Below, one piece after another: positions 42,681 through 53,012 of a stretch of DNA of 64,000 bases; position 1 is the first letter of the stretch, and each line of letters starts with the position of its first letter. The notes under the pieces were generated by a model, which worked only from the letters and a program-made list of their open reading frames with translations, was not told the origin of the DNA and did not search any database. The position numbers and the translations under genes were made by a program. Origin of the DNA: Fermentimonas sp. GTDB lineage: Bacteria; Bacteroidota; Bacteroidia; Bacteroidales; Dysgonomonadaceae. Location: contig JAQVXD010000001.1 in assembly GCA_028709385.1 (NCBI GenBank), positions 310,001 to 374,000 of the forward strand. Reading direction: 5' to 3'.

Positions 42681-44894
42681 ATGGAAAATATGAAACAAGA
42701 GAATAAAAACAGGAAGAAAAGCAAAGGTATACTGGGGAGGTACGGACTCATTGTATCTATCTTAATGCTGTTTTCTGTAATGATTATATTTTCAGCCGGT
42801 AGAATCATGTTTTCATATGAAGGCAGAAAGTGGAGAGAGGTTGGTGAAAAAGAGACTGTAATCAGAGACAGGGTTATTTTACCAAAAAGGGGTAATATTT
42901 ATACTTATGATGATAAACTGCTAGCATCAACCGAACCAATTTACAGTATTTACATGGACTTTTGGGCAGATGGAATACAGAAAGATACACTAACTAAATA
43001 TGTAGGCGACTTGTCTGTTGCACTTGCAAAGAAATTCCCGGACAGAAGCGCTTCTCAATATAAAAATATAATAATGAATGGCTGGAATCTTCGTGAAAAA
43101 GAGGAGAAGCAGATTCTTGCAAACAAAGCCAAAGGAATAGAAGAAAGAGTTTCGCTGCGTTCAAGATATGTTAAGATATTGAGAAATGATATTAACTATA
43201 TAGACCTTAAAGAAATACGCACTTACCCTTTCTGGAATCAGAGATCAAACAGGAGCGGGTTGATTGCCGAGGAACGCAATGCGCGCAAAAAACCGTTTGG
43301 TAACTTGGCAAATCGAACAGTGGGCAGTGTCTATAAAGATATTGAAAAGGGCGGGGCAAGTGGTTTGGAGCTAAAATATGATTCACTTTTAAGAGGTGTT
43401 CCCGGAGTCAAATATCGTCAGAAAATTCAGGGTAAATGGATGGACGTTGTTGAAGAGCCTGCAAAAGAGGGCTGGGATATAGTAACAACAATTGATACAG
43501 ATATTCAGGATATTGCTGAACGTGCTCTTAAAAGTAAACTTGTGGAAACAGAGGCAGAATCAGGTACTGCAATTATAATGGAGGTGAAAACCGGTGAAAT
43601 TAAAGGGATAGTGAATCTTGACCGTATGAGTAACGGTGATTACGCAGAAGGTAATCCAAACGCATTTTCTTATATGAACGAGCCTGGATCAACATTTAAA
43701 ACAGTCACCACAATGATTGCACTTGATGATGGAGTGGTTACTCCCACTGATTCATTTTATGTGGGAACAGGGCTTTTTCAATATAACAAAAGATGGGTCA
43801 GAGATCACTACTGGCGCAGAGGTCAGGACAGAGGATATCTTACAGTCGCAGAAGGCATGGAGTTATCTTCCAATATTGTGATGAGTAAAATGGTTCTTAA
43901 GGGATACGAAAATAAGCCGGAAAAATTTATTGACGGTATTGACAGGATTGGTTTACGAAAACAGTTAACATGGGATGTTCCGTTAAATGGAATAGAAGGA
44001 ACTTCCTCAATACGCTATCCTGACGATAAAAATAATTATTGGTCCAAAACTACTCTCCCTTGGATGTCTTTCGGCTATGAAACACAAATTCCGCCTATAT
44101 ATATGCTGATGTTTTATAATGGAATTGCCAATGGTGGTAAAATGATTAAACCATTTATTGCGAAAAGGTTTGTGGAAAACGGGAAAGTCGTTAAGGAGTT
44201 TGAAGCTGAAGTTATCAATCCTAAAATATGTAAAGAATCTACATTAGAAGAGATCCAGAAGATGTTGACAGGGGTTGTGGAAAATGGTACAGCAAAAGTT
44301 GTCGCATCAGATTATTTCAGTATCGCAGGCAAAACAGGTACTGCACAAATCGCAGGAGGAGGCGCCTATTCAGGTTATTATGTTTCTTTCAGCGGCTATT
44401 TTCCGGCAGAAGAGCCTATGTACACAATATTTGTAGGATTGCGCAAGCCAAAAGGAGTTCCTTCAGGCGGCGGAATGGCAGGAATGGTATTCAAAAATAT
44501 TGCTGAACAGACATATTTGAGAAAAGTACGTCTTTCTGTAGAAGATTGTAAAGTTGACTCTACCTTACAAAAACTCCCTGATATAAAGCATGGCAATTGG
44601 GATAAAAACAAGTTTGTTTTAAATGAGCTCAATCTACCTGTTGATGAAAATAGCTCTGATTCGGATTGGGTGAAAATTAAACTGGACAGTATTAAATATC
44701 AACCTGAAGAGCTTGCTTTAAATGGCTCTCTTATTCCAGATGTACGAGGTATGGGTGCACGAGATGCTGTATATCTCCTGGAAAAGTCGGGATTACGGGT
44801 AAATCTTAACGGTTCAGGAAAAGTGATGTCACAGTCATTCAGGCCGGGACAAAATCTAGTGAAGGGAACAACAATAACATTAACTTTACGTTAG
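42681..44894 (+). CDS. ftsI: peptidoglycan D,D-transpeptidase FtsI (PBP3-type) with PASTA domain
   Basis: Divisome penicillin-binding protein that crosslinks septal peptidoglycan; inner-membrane anchored with a periplasmic enzyme domain. From the ATG at 42681 it has 737 residues. The membrane segment is ILGRYGLIVSILMLFSVMII (about 17-36). The transpeptidase motifs are S337-T-F-K340 (EPGSTFKT), S396-S-N398 and K551-T-G-T554. The C-terminal 60 residues form a PASTA domain (LIPDVRGMGARDAVYLLEKS), a feature of Bacteroidetes FtsI absent from the E. coli protein. An in-frame TTG at 42669 is an alternative start with no better support. It follows ftsL by 23 bp. Confidence 0.95.
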   Translation: MENMKQENKNRKKSKGILGRYGLIVSILMLFSVMIIFSAGRIMFSYEGRKWREVGEKETVIRDRVILPKRGNIYTYDDKLLASTEPIYSIYMDFWADGIQKDTLTKYVGDLSVALAKKFPDRSASQYKNIIMNGWNLREKEEKQILANKAKGIEERVSLRSRYVKILRNDINYIDLKEIRTYPFWNQRSNRSGLIAEERNARKKPFGNLANRTVGSVYKDIEKGGASGLELKYDSLLRGVPGVKYRQKIQGKWMDVVEEPAKEGWDIVTTIDTDIQDIAERALKSKLVETEAESGTAIIMEVKTGEIKGIVNLDRMSNGDYAEGNPNAFSYMNEPGSTFKTVTTMIALDDGVVTPTDSFYVGTGLFQYNKRWVRDHYWRRGQDRGYLTVAEGMELSSNIVMSKMVLKGYENKPEKFIDGIDRIGLRKQLTWDVPLNGIEGTSSIRYPDDKNNYWSKTTLPWMSFGYETQIPPIYMLMFYNGIANGGKMIKPFIAKRFVENGKVVKEFEAEVINPKICKESTLEEIQKMLTGVVENGTAKVVASDYFSIAGKTGTAQIAGGGAYSGYYVSFSGYFPAEEPMYTIFVGLRKPKGVPSGGGMAGMVFKNIAEQTYLRKVRLSVEDCKVDSTLQKLPDIKHGNWDKNKFVLNELNLPVDENSSDSDWVKIKLDSIKYQPEELALNGSLIPDVRGMGARDAVYLLEKSGLRVNLNGSGKVMSQSFRPGQNLVKGTTITLTLR

Positions 44895-44912
44895 CTGTAT
44901 TCTCAGAAAAAA

Positions 44913-46379
44913 ATGATTATTATGAAACTGAGTGAATTATTAAAAGGGTGCAAGGTCATAAATATTCGTGGTGATAAAGAGACGGAAGTGGAATCTATTA
45001 CATCAGATTCACGCAATGTCAGCAAAGGTTCTCTATTTGTTGCTGTAGAAGGTATCTTCACTGACGGTCATTCATACATAGGAAAAGCAATTGAACAGGA
45101 GGCTTCTGTTGTAGTTTATGATAAACCTTTAATAGAAGAATACTTCTCACGTGTAACTTATGTTCAGGTGGAAGACAGCTCAGCTGCGCTGGCACTGATA
45201 GCTTCTGAGTGGTTCGGAAATCCGTCAAATCATATAAAGTTAGTTGGAGTAACTGGTACAAACGGGAAAACAACTATAGCTACATTACTTTACAGATTAT
45301 TTAAATTATCTGGTTACCCTTCCGGTCTGCTTTCAACTGTAGGCAATTATGTTAATGATGATTTCTATTCAACAACACATACAACACTCGACCCGATAAC
45401 TCTAAACAGTTACCTTAGGAAAATGGTGGATGCAGGTTGTGAGTTTGCATTTATGGAGGTCAGCTCTCACGCAATACACCAAAAACGTGTACACGGACTC
45501 CTGTTTACCGGGGGAGTTTTTACAAATCTTACTCAGGATCATCTCGATTACCACAATAATATGCTCGAGTATCGTAATGTGAAAAAGTCCTTTTTTGACA
45601 ATCTGCCAAAGGATGCTTTTGCATTGACTAACTCAGATGATAAAAACGGACTGGTGATGCTTCAGAACACTAAGGCAAAGAAATACACCTATTCACTAAG
45701 GAGCATGGCTGATTTTAAAGCACGTATATTTGAAAAGCATTTCGACGGCAGTGAGATAGAAATCAACGGCAAAGAGCTTTCTGTACTGTTTGTCGGGGTG
45801 TTTAATGTATACAATCTTCTTGCAGTTTACGGAACAGCCATATTACTCGGGCTGGAAGAGGATGAGGTTCTTAGGATACTTTCAATGCTTAGGCCGGTTG
45901 CCGGAAGGTTCCAAACAATTCGTTCACCGAAAGATTATACTGCAGTGGTCGATTATGCACATACTCCGGATGCATTGTCAAATGTACTGAGCGCAATAAA
46001 TGAAGTTCTCAGTGGCGATGGAAAGGTTATTACAGTAGTTGGCTGCGGTGGCAACCGGGATAAAACAAAAAGACCGATAATGGCTCGCGAAGCAGTTAAA
46101 GGAAGCCACAGAGTTGTTTTTACATCAGATAATCCCCGGTATGAAGAACCAATGGATATTCTGAAAGATATGCTGGACGGTCTCACTGAAGAAGAAAAAA
46201 ATGCAGCATTAACTATTGCAGACCGCAGGGAGGCTATTAAGACAGCATGCGCCCTTGCTCATCCGGGTGACGTAATTCTAATAGCCGGAAAAGGACATGA
46301 GGATTATCAGGAAGTTAAAGGTGTTAAACATCATTTTGATGATAAAGAAGAGGTTGAAAAGATATTTGCAGGTCAGTGA
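44913..46379 (+). CDS. murE: UDP-MurNAc-tripeptide synthetase MurE
   Basis: Mur ligase that adds the third residue of the peptidoglycan stem peptide using ATP in the cytoplasm. The ATP loop is GVTGTNGKTTIATLLYRLF. Other Mur-ligase blocks are FMEVSSHAIHQKRVHGL, FTNLTQDHLDYH and VVDYAHTPDALSNVLSAI. The DNPR motif at about residues 406-409 (TSDNPRYEEPM) is the mark of meso-diaminopimelate specificity, so the cell wall is predicted to be DAP-type. A second ATG at 44922 (MKLSELL) is an equally likely start. It lies 18 bp after ftsI. Confidence 0.96.
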   Translation: MIIMKLSELLKGCKVINIRGDKETEVESITSDSRNVSKGSLFVAVEGIFTDGHSYIGKAIEQEASVVVYDKPLIEEYFSRVTYVQVEDSSAALALIASEWFGNPSNHIKLVGVTGTNGKTTIATLLYRLFKLSGYPSGLLSTVGNYVNDDFYSTTHTTLDPITLNSYLRKMVDAGCEFAFMEVSSHAIHQKRVHGLLFTGGVFTNLTQDHLDYHNNMLEYRNVKKSFFDNLPKDAFALTNSDDKNGLVMLQNTKAKKYTYSLRSMADFKARIFEKHFDGSEIEINGKELSVLFVGVFNVYNLLAVYGTAILLGLEEDEVLRILSMLRPVAGRFQTIRSPKDYTAVVDYAHTPDALSNVLSAINEVLSGDGKVITVVGCGGNRDKTKRPIMAREAVKGSHRVVFTSDNPRYEEPMDILKDMLDGLTEEEKNAALTIADRREAIKTACALAHPGDVILIAGKGHEDYQEVKGVKHHFDDKEEVEKIFAGQ

Positions 46380-46407
46380 TTTTTAGTTAGATAAACAAAG
46401 ATAAACA

Positions 46408-47667
46408 ATGTTATATTACCTTTTTGAATATTTAGATAAGCTTGATTTCCCGGGTGCAGGAATGTTTCAGTTTGTAATGTTCCGTTCAGCAATGGCTGCT
46501 GTGTTTGCTTTACTGATAGGTATTTTTGCAGGAAAAAAAATAATCAGGAAACTTCAGCAAAAGCAGATTGGGGAGACTATACGCGACCTCGACCTGGAAG
46601 GGCAATACAGCAAACGGGGCACACCTACAATGGGTGGAATAATCATAATATTTTCCATCCTGATTTCGATGTTGCTTTTCGGTAAACTGGAGAATATTTA
46701 CATCATTCTTATGCTTGTAAGTACTGTATGGCTCGGTGTGCTGGGTTTTGCAGATGATTATATAAAGGTATTTAAAAAAGATAAGGAGGGTCTTGAAGGA
46801 AAATTTAAGATCATTGCGCAAGTAGGACTTGGTCTTATAGTTGGTCTCACCATCTACTTCAGTCCCGAAATAGTCGTTCGTGAAAATATTGAAATACGTA
46901 TTGACAATGTAATTGAGGATGTAACTTTTAAGAGTGAAGATGTAAAGACTACAAGCACAACTATTCCTTTCGTGAAGAATAACAACTTCGATTACAGATG
47001 GCTGGTCAGCTGGATGGGTGATTATGCTGATGAGGCAGTCTGGGTTGTTTTTGTTCTGATTGTCATACTAATAGTAACTGCTGTATCAAACAGTGCTAAT
47101 CTCACAGACGGTCTGGACGGTCTGGCCTCCGGTTCATCTGCAATTATCGGAGTTGCTTTAGGTATCCTGGCCTATGTTTCGGGGCGTGTCGACTTTGCGT
47201 CATACCTAAACATAATGTACATACCCGGAAGTGATGAGCTAATGGTATTTGCATCCGCTTTTGTGGGTGCATGCGTTGGATTCTTGTGGTATAATGCATA
47301 TCCGGCACAGGTCTTTATGGGAGATACCGGCAGTCTGACTATAGGAGGTATTATTGGTGTATTCGCAGTATTAATCCACAAAGAGCTTCTGTTGCCCATA
47401 TTGTGCGGAGTCTTTTTTGTTGAGGCTCTTTCTGTTATAGCACAGGTGACATATTTTAAATACACGAAAAAGAAATATGGCATAGGAAGGCGAATATTTA
47501 AGATGACTCCCCTGCATCATCATTACCAAAAACCGGGTGACGGAAGCATAGATGCAATAATTCAAAAACCTTTAGCTCCTATAACGGAACCAAAACTGGT
47601 AACCCGTTTCTGGCTGATAGGTATTATTTTAGCTGTAGTGGCTGTCGCAACATTGAAAATGAGATAA
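46408..47667 (+). CDS. mraY: phospho-MurNAc-pentapeptide transferase MraY
   Basis: Multi-span inner-membrane enzyme that makes lipid I from UDP-MurNAc-pentapeptide and undecaprenyl phosphate. Markers in the 419-residue protein: [34 protein letters not shown] with the paired aspartates, [40 protein letters not shown], and [12 protein letters not shown] hydrophilic insert of about 50 residues (around 155-205, including [17 protein letters not shown]) is common in Bacteroidetes MraY and makes it longer than the roughly 360-residue E. coli protein. Confidence 0.96.
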   Translation: MLYYLFEYLDKLDFPGAGMFQFVMFRSAMAAVFALLIGIFAGKKIIRKLQQKQIGETIRDLDLEGQYSKRGTPTMGGIIIIFSILISMLLFGKLENIYIILMLVSTVWLGVLGFADDYIKVFKKDKEGLEGKFKIIAQVGLGLIVGLTIYFSPEIVVRENIEIRIDNVIEDVTFKSEDVKTTSTTIPFVKNNNFDYRWLVSWMGDYADEAVWVVFVLIVILIVTAVSNSANLTDGLDGLASGSSAIIGVALGILAYVSGRVDFASYLNIMYIPGSDELMVFASAFVGACVGFLWYNAYPAQVFMGDTGSLTIGGIIGVFAVLIHKELLLPILCGVFFVEALSVIAQVTYFKYTKKKYGIGRRIFKMTPLHHHYQKPGDGSIDAIIQKPLAPITEPKLVTRFWLIGIILAVVAVATLKMR

Positions 47668-47684
47668 TCTTGAAGGAATAAATT

Positions 47685-49025
47685 ATGAATGAAAAATTGA
47701 TTGTTGTTCTTGGTGGAGGAGAAAGTGGCGTCGGCTCTGCAATACTTGCCCAAAAGGCGGGTTTCAACGTGTTTTTGTCAGATAATGGCAGTTTAAAAGA
47801 TAAGTACAGGGATGCTTTAGAGTCACACAACATCAATTTTGAAGAAAACGGGCATACAGAAGAGAGAATTTTAATGGCTGATGAAGTTGTTAAGAGTCCC
47901 GGTATCCCAGATACATCAATCATAATACAAAAGCTTCTGGAAAAAGGAATTCCCGTTATTTCAGAGATCGAATTTGCAAGCCGTTTCACAACAGCCAAAC
48001 TGATATGTGTCACCGGCAGTAACGGGAAAACAACAACAGTCAGCCTGATATATCATATCCTTAAATCGGCAGGACTTAATGTAGGTCTGGGCGGTAATGT
48101 AGGCAACAGTTTTGCAAGACAAGTAGCAGAGGAAAGCTATGATTACTATGTTCTCGAACTAAGCAGTTTTCAGTTGGAGGGACTAAATAATTTCAGGGCT
48201 GATATCGCAGTGTTATTAAATATCACTCCGGATCATTTGGATAGATATGATCACAATATGCAGGAGTATATTAACGCAAAAATGAGGATAATCCGCAATC
48301 AGAGAGTTAATGATGCTTTTATTTACTGGGAAGATGACCCTGTGGTTACAAGAGAGATAGAAAAGCTAAAACCTGAAGTTACCCGTTTCCCGTTTGGTGT
48401 AAACAAAAAAGAGATTACTGCAGGATATACTGATGAGGGAAAATTGTTTATCAATACAAAAGGAAAAATATTCAATATGGAATTGGAATTATTAGCATTG
48501 GAAGGAATGCATAACGTATACAACTCGTTAGCATCAGGTATAGTGGCAAAACTTATGGATATTACGGATGAGCAGTTAAGACTGTCATTATCAGATTTCC
48601 AGGGAGTGCCGCACAGGCTCGAGAAGGTGGCTACTGTAAGAGGAGTTCAGTATATAAATGATTCTAAAGCCACTAATGTAAATTCCTGCTGGTATGCTCT
48701 TCAGAGTATGCGCAGTAAAACAGTCCTTATCCTCGGAGGAACAGATAAAGGTAATGATTACTCAGAAATTGAAGAACTGGTGCGATCAAAAGCGAGAGCT
48801 TTAATTTTTCTTGGTAAAGATAATAGTAAACTGCACTCATTTTTCGACGGCAAAGTTGATGAGATAAGAGATGCTGCTTCAATGAAAGAGGCGGTTGGTT
48901 TAGCTTATGAACTCGCACAGAAAGGGGATACTGTACTGCTTTCTCCATGCTGTGCCAGCTTTGATCTTTTCAAAAACTACGAAGACAGAGGAGATCAGTT
49001 TAAAGAATATGTCAGAAGTTTATAG
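47685..49025 (+). CDS. murD: UDP-MurNAc-L-alanine--D-glutamate ligase MurD
   Basis: Cytoplasmic Mur ligase that adds D-glutamate to UDP-MurNAc-L-Ala. The N-terminal Rossmann loop is IVVLGGGESGVGSAILAQKA; the ATP loop is CVTGSNGKTTTVSLIYHIL. It also has YVLELSSFQLEG, LLNITPDHLDRYDHNMQEY, VPHRLEKVATVRGVQYINDS, and TVLLSPCCASFDLFKNYEDR near the C-terminus. Length (446) is normal. It follows mraY by 17 bp. Confidence 0.96.
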   Translation: MNEKLIVVLGGGESGVGSAILAQKAGFNVFLSDNGSLKDKYRDALESHNINFEENGHTEERILMADEVVKSPGIPDTSIIIQKLLEKGIPVISEIEFASRFTTAKLICVTGSNGKTTTVSLIYHILKSAGLNVGLGGNVGNSFARQVAEESYDYYVLELSSFQLEGLNNFRADIAVLLNITPDHLDRYDHNMQEYINAKMRIIRNQRVNDAFIYWEDDPVVTREIEKLKPEVTRFPFGVNKKEITAGYTDEGKLFINTKGKIFNMELELLALEGMHNVYNSLASGIVAKLMDITDEQLRLSLSDFQGVPHRLEKVATVRGVQYINDSKATNVNSCWYALQSMRSKTVLILGGTDKGNDYSEIEELVRSKARALIFLGKDNSKLHSFFDGKVDEIRDAASMKEAVGLAYELAQKGDTVLLSPCCASFDLFKNYEDRGDQFKEYVRSL

Positions 49026-49079
49026 TGATTAGTAAATGAATGTTTTTTACGAATTTTAAAAAAGTAAATAAGATTAAGT

Positions 49080-50447
49080 ATGCTCGATAATAATAATTAC
49101 ACAGACAACCCGACAGAACCTCAGCTAGAGGATAGAGCGTCCGGTTCTACGCTGGGCGATTTCGGGCGTAAAATATTTAAAGGAGATAAAGTTATCTGGG
49201 CTGTATTTATAATACTCTGTGTAATTTCTTTGGTTGAAATTTTTAGCGCAACAAGCACTATTGTATATCGTCAGCAAAATCAATTCGGACCTATACTCCG
49301 ACACACGATGTTCTTAATTGGCGGAGTCGGTGTTATTCTGCTTATACACAATATTCCATACAGATTTTTCTCATCACTTATATTCGTGCTTCTTGGAGCA
49401 ATTATATTACTTATACTCACACCATTTATTGGTGAGAGTGTCAATAATGCCGACAGATGGATTTCAATTATGGGATTTACAATTCAACCATCCGAAATTG
49501 CAAAAATTTCTCTCATGGGAACAATTGCTTTCCTTCTGAGTAAGCAGAATGGAGAAAACGACGGTCTGCTGTTTAAGTGGATGATCGGGTTAATGGTTGT
49601 AGTTTGCGGAATTATTGCAGCTGACAACCTGTCAACAGCAGTCCTTCTTTTCGGTGTATGCTATCTGCTCATGTTTATAGGAAATGTGAAAATCATACGA
49701 CTTCTCAAGGTTGCCGGGGCCGGAATAGTATTAGTCCTGCTGTTTATATTGTTATTAAATATTATACCTGAGGACTGGACCAATTCAGGACCGCTTAATC
49801 GTCTTGGCACATGGCAAAACCGTATTACTCATTTCGGTGATGCAAAAGAGATGACTGAAGAGGAATACTTCACCATTACTGACGAGAATTATCAGGTAGC
49901 ACACGCCAAGATAGCTATCTCAAATGGCGGCGTATTTGGTGTTTTTCCGGGAAACAGTACCGAAAGAGATTTTCTGCCTCAGGCATATTCAGATTTTATT
50001 TATGCGATCATAATCGAGGAGATGGGTATTCTCGGAGGCTTGGTTGTTCTGCTTCTGTATGTTATTATTCTAATCAGGGGAGGGATTATTGCAAGAAAAA
50101 CCGAGAAGTTGTTCCCAAAGTATCTGGTGTTGGGATCAGCGTTAATGCTGTCTATACAGGCATTTATAAATATGGCTGTGGCGGTCAACCTGATACCGGT
50201 AACCGGTCAGCCTCTACCGTTAATCAGCAGGGGAGGTACTTCAACTCTGATCACTTGCGCGTATTTTGGACTTATACTTAGTGCTGATCGTTTTGGCATA
50301 AGTAAAAAGAAAGAGGATGAGCCGGTTACAGATGAAAATGAAAAGAGTGGCAGTGATGACTTTGAGGATAAGGATTCTTCCGGCGCAGAGGATGTTTCTT
50401 TAAACGGACTTGAAGATAAGGTTGAATTTGAAATTTATCAGGTATGA
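49080..50447 (+). CDS. ftsW: septal peptidoglycan glycosyltransferase FtsW
   Basis: SEDS-family polymerase of the divisome, partner of FtsI, with about ten membrane segments. SEDS markers in the 455-residue protein: LVEIFSATSTIVYR, NADRWISIMGFTIQPSEIAK, ISNGGVFGVFPGNSTERDFL with the extracytoplasmic catalytic loop, PQAYSDFIYAIIIEEMGILG, and LIPVTGQPLPLISRGGTSTL. The C-terminal about 55 residues are an acidic cytoplasmic tail (DENEKSGSDDFEDKDSSG), which is longer than in E. coli. The stop codon overlaps the murG start (ATGA), implying translational coupling. Confidence 0.95.
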   Translation: MLDNNNYTDNPTEPQLEDRASGSTLGDFGRKIFKGDKVIWAVFIILCVISLVEIFSATSTIVYRQQNQFGPILRHTMFLIGGVGVILLIHNIPYRFFSSLIFVLLGAIILLILTPFIGESVNNADRWISIMGFTIQPSEIAKISLMGTIAFLLSKQNGENDGLLFKWMIGLMVVVCGIIAADNLSTAVLLFGVCYLLMFIGNVKIIRLLKVAGAGIVLVLLFILLLNIIPEDWTNSGPLNRLGTWQNRITHFGDAKEMTEEEYFTITDENYQVAHAKIAISNGGVFGVFPGNSTERDFLPQAYSDFIYAIIIEEMGILGGLVVLLLYVIILIRGGIIARKTEKLFPKYLVLGSALMLSIQAFINMAVAVNLIPVTGQPLPLISRGGTSTLITCAYFGLILSADRFGISKKKEDEPVTDENEKSGSDDFEDKDSSGAEDVSLNGLEDKVEFEIYQV

Positions 50448-51541
50448 AGAAATTTATAGTAAGCGGAGGGGGAACAGGAGGACATATTTTTCCTGCAATA
50501 TCTATTGCCAATGAAATCAGAAACCGATGGCCGGACAGTGAAATCCTTTTCGTGGGAGCAGAAGATCGAATGGAGATGGAGCGTGTGCCAGCAGCGGGAT
50601 ATAAGATAATAGGACTTCCTGTGGCCGGGTTCGACAGAAAGAATATGCTTAAAAATATCGGAGTAGCAGCTAAACTGCTCAAAAGTATGAAAAAAGCCAG
50701 GGGGATAATCAAAGACTTCAAACCTGATATTGCTATAGGTGTAGGTGGTTATGCCAGTGGTCCGGTTCTTAAGGCTGCATCAGCAAAAGGTATCCCAACG
50801 CTTATTCAGGAACAAAATTCATATGCAGGTGTTACAAACAAAATGCTGGCACAAAAAGCATCTGTCATTTGTGTAGCTTACGAAGGAATGAGCAAATTCT
50901 TCCCAAAAGAAAAGATAGTACTTACAGGTAATCCCTGCCGCCAGGATCTTTTAATCTCAGAGGAGAACCGCGAAAAAGGTTATCGGCATTTTAATCTGAA
51001 TCCTGATAAAAAAACTATTTTAATGGTTGGAGGAAGTCTTGGTGCCTCCACATTAAACAAAAGCATAATATCTGCTTTCGATAAAATAAGAAAAGAGGAT
51101 GGTGTACAGGTAATCTGGCAGTGCGGTAAATATTACTTTCAGGATATGCAGAAATTGAAGAATGAAGGTAAAATACCTTCCAACATTCATTTGACAGATT
51201 TCGTGTCACGTATGGATTATGCCTACTCCGTATCCGATTTAATAATATCACGTGCAGGAGCCGGATCAATTTCAGAATTCAGTCTTCTTGGCATGACAGT
51301 CATTTTAGTTCCCTCACCAAATGTGGCTGAGGATCATCAGACTAAAAATGCACAAGCTTTGGTTGATAAAGATGCTGCAGTGATGATTTCAGATGCACTT
51401 GCTCCGGAGCTGCTTTTTGATGTTGCACTAAAACTGATAAACAACGAGATGCAAATGAGTAAGTTGAGAGAGAATATTAAAAAGCTGGCACAATATAATT
51501 CTGCAGAAAGAATTGTTGACGAGATCGCGAAGTTGATTTAG
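50444..51541 (+). CDS. murG: UDP-GlcNAc:lipid I N-acetylglucosaminyltransferase MurG
   Basis: Peripheral inner-membrane GT-B glycosyltransferase that makes lipid II. The N-terminal lipid-binding glycine loop is SGGGTGGHIFPAISIANEI. Others are GVGGYASGPVLKAASAKGIP, LIQEQNSYAGVTNKML, TGNPCRQDL, the C-domain loop LMVGGSLGASTLNKSI, and the donor-binding ISRAGAGSISEFSLLGM with PSPNVAEDHQTKNAQAL. Length (365) is normal. Start and stop overlap by 4 bp with ftsW. Confidence 0.96.
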   Translation: MKKFIVSGGGTGGHIFPAISIANEIRNRWPDSEILFVGAEDRMEMERVPAAGYKIIGLPVAGFDRKNMLKNIGVAAKLLKSMKKARGIIKDFKPDIAIGVGGYASGPVLKAASAKGIPTLIQEQNSYAGVTNKMLAQKASVICVAYEGMSKFFPKEKIVLTGNPCRQDLLISEENREKGYRHFNLNPDKKTILMVGGSLGASTLNKSIISAFDKIRKEDGVQVIWQCGKYYFQDMQKLKNEGKIPSNIHLTDFVSRMDYAYSVSDLIISRAGAGSISEFSLLGMTVILVPSPNVAEDHQTKNAQALVDKDAAVMISDALAPELLFDVALKLINNEMQMSKLRENIKKLAQYNSAERIVDEIAKLI

Positions 51542-51568
51542 CATATTGATTGTAATTTTTTTAAATTA

Positions 51569-52948
51569 ATGGAGTACAATAACATATATTTTATAGGGAT
51601 CGGGGGAATTGGCATGAGTAATCTTGCACGTTACTTCCTATCCAAAGGTAAAAGGGTAGGGGGTTACGACCGTACTGAAACTCTTCTTACAAAAACTCTC
51701 AGTAAAGAGGGTGCTTTGGTGCATTACGAAGACTCTGTTGCTCTAATCCCTGAAAGTTTTAAAGATTATAAAGACACTCTTATAGTTTACACACCCGCTG
51801 TTCCTGCATCGCACAGCGAGCTTAACTGGTTTCAGGATAATAGCTTTAAAGTGATTAAACGTGCACAGCTTTTAGGAGAAATAACTAAGTCGAGTAACGC
51901 TATTTGTGTCGCAGGAACGCATGGAAAGACAACCGTTTCAAGTATGACTGCCCACCTGCTTCGTCAGTCACATGTTGATTGTAACGCATTTTTAGGAGGG
52001 ATACTTAAAAATTATGATACAAATCTCCTGCTTTCTGATAAAAGCAATATTACTGTTGCCGAAGCAGATGAGTACGATCGTTCATTTCACTGGCTGACAC
52101 CTGATATTGCAATTATAACCTCTGCTGACCCCGACCATCTGGATATTTATGGCACCGAGCAGTCTTACAGAGAGAGCTTTGAGAAGTTTACATCTTTGAT
52201 TAAACCCGGCGGACATCTTATTCTTAAAAAGGGAACAGCCTTATCTCCTAAAGTTAACGAGACAGTAAAAGTGTGGAGTTATTCTGAAAAAGATGGAGAT
52301 TTTCATTCAGAAAATATAAGAACAGGAAATGGTGAAACAGTTTTTGATCTTGTATCACCTAAAGGAAATATTAAAGATATATCCCTCGGAGTGCCAGTCA
52401 GAATAAACGTGGAAAATGGCATAGCTGCAATTGCCGCAGCTCAGTTAAGCGGAGTAACAGATGATGAGATACGTCACGCTATGAGCTCTTTCGAAGGAGT
52501 GAAAAGGCGTTTCGAATTCAGAATAAAAAGTCAGCAGGTTGTCTATATCGATGATTATGCTCATCACCCCAACGAGCTTACTGCAGCAATCAGTTCTATT
52601 AAATCTCTTTATCCGGATAAAAAGGTTACCGCTATCTTTCAGCCTCACCTTTACTCCCGGACACGAGATTTTGCAGAGGAATTTGCAAAGAGCCTATCTC
52701 TTCTTGAAGATGTTATACTGCTGGATATCTATCCCGCCCGTGAAGCACCTATCGAAGGTGTAACGTCAGAAATAATATTTGACAGAATAACATCAAAGGA
52801 AAAGCTGCTTTGCAGTAAAAATGATCTGCCCGGCCTGCTGAAGAAAAAGCCTGTAGAAGTATTGGTTACATTTGGTGCAGGTGATATCGACCGATTGGTG
52901 CCGGAAATTGAAAAAATATTAAGAGATAGATACTTAAGTAAAGTTTAA
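51569..52948 (+). CDS. murC: UDP-MurNAc--L-alanine ligase MurC
   Basis: First Mur ligase, adding L-alanine to UDP-MurNAc in the cytoplasm. Markers in the 459-residue protein: FIGIGGIGMSNLARYFLSKG, ATP loop CVAGTHGKTTVSSMTAHLL, VAEADEYDRSFHWL, ITSADPDHLDIYG, VYIDDYAHHPNELTAAISSI, and FQPHLYSRTRDFAEEFA. It follows murG by 27 bp. A 64-bp gap with a candidate internal promoter separates it from ftsQ. Confidence 0.96.
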   Translation: MEYNNIYFIGIGGIGMSNLARYFLSKGKRVGGYDRTETLLTKTLSKEGALVHYEDSVALIPESFKDYKDTLIVYTPAVPASHSELNWFQDNSFKVIKRAQLLGEITKSSNAICVAGTHGKTTVSSMTAHLLRQSHVDCNAFLGGILKNYDTNLLLSDKSNITVAEADEYDRSFHWLTPDIAIITSADPDHLDIYGTEQSYRESFEKFTSLIKPGGHLILKKGTALSPKVNETVKVWSYSEKDGDFHSENIRTGNGETVFDLVSPKGNIKDISLGVPVRINVENGIAAIAAAQLSGVTDDEIRHAMSSFEGVKRRFEFRIKSQQVVYIDDYAHHPNELTAAISSIKSLYPDKKVTAIFQPHLYSRTRDFAEEFAKSLSLLEDVILLDIYPAREAPIEGVTSEIIFDRITSKEKLLCSKNDLPGLLKKKPVEVLVTFGAGDIDRLVPEIEKILRDRYLSKV

Positions 52949-52985
52949 TGTTTATGAAATTAGTAATAAATTAAACTTCAAAATT

Positions 52986-52993
52986 TATCTTTG
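52986..52993 (+). promoter_or_regulatory. candidate internal promoter before ftsQ
   Basis: TATCTTTG matches TAnnTTTG and lies 19 bp upstream of the GTG start of ftsQ, in the widest gap (64 bp) of the dcw cluster. No TTTG is seen at -33 spacing. If active, it would let ftsQ-ftsA-ftsZ be expressed apart from the mur genes. Confidence 0.4.
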
Positions 52994-53012
52994 TATATAA
53001 AATAACTCGATA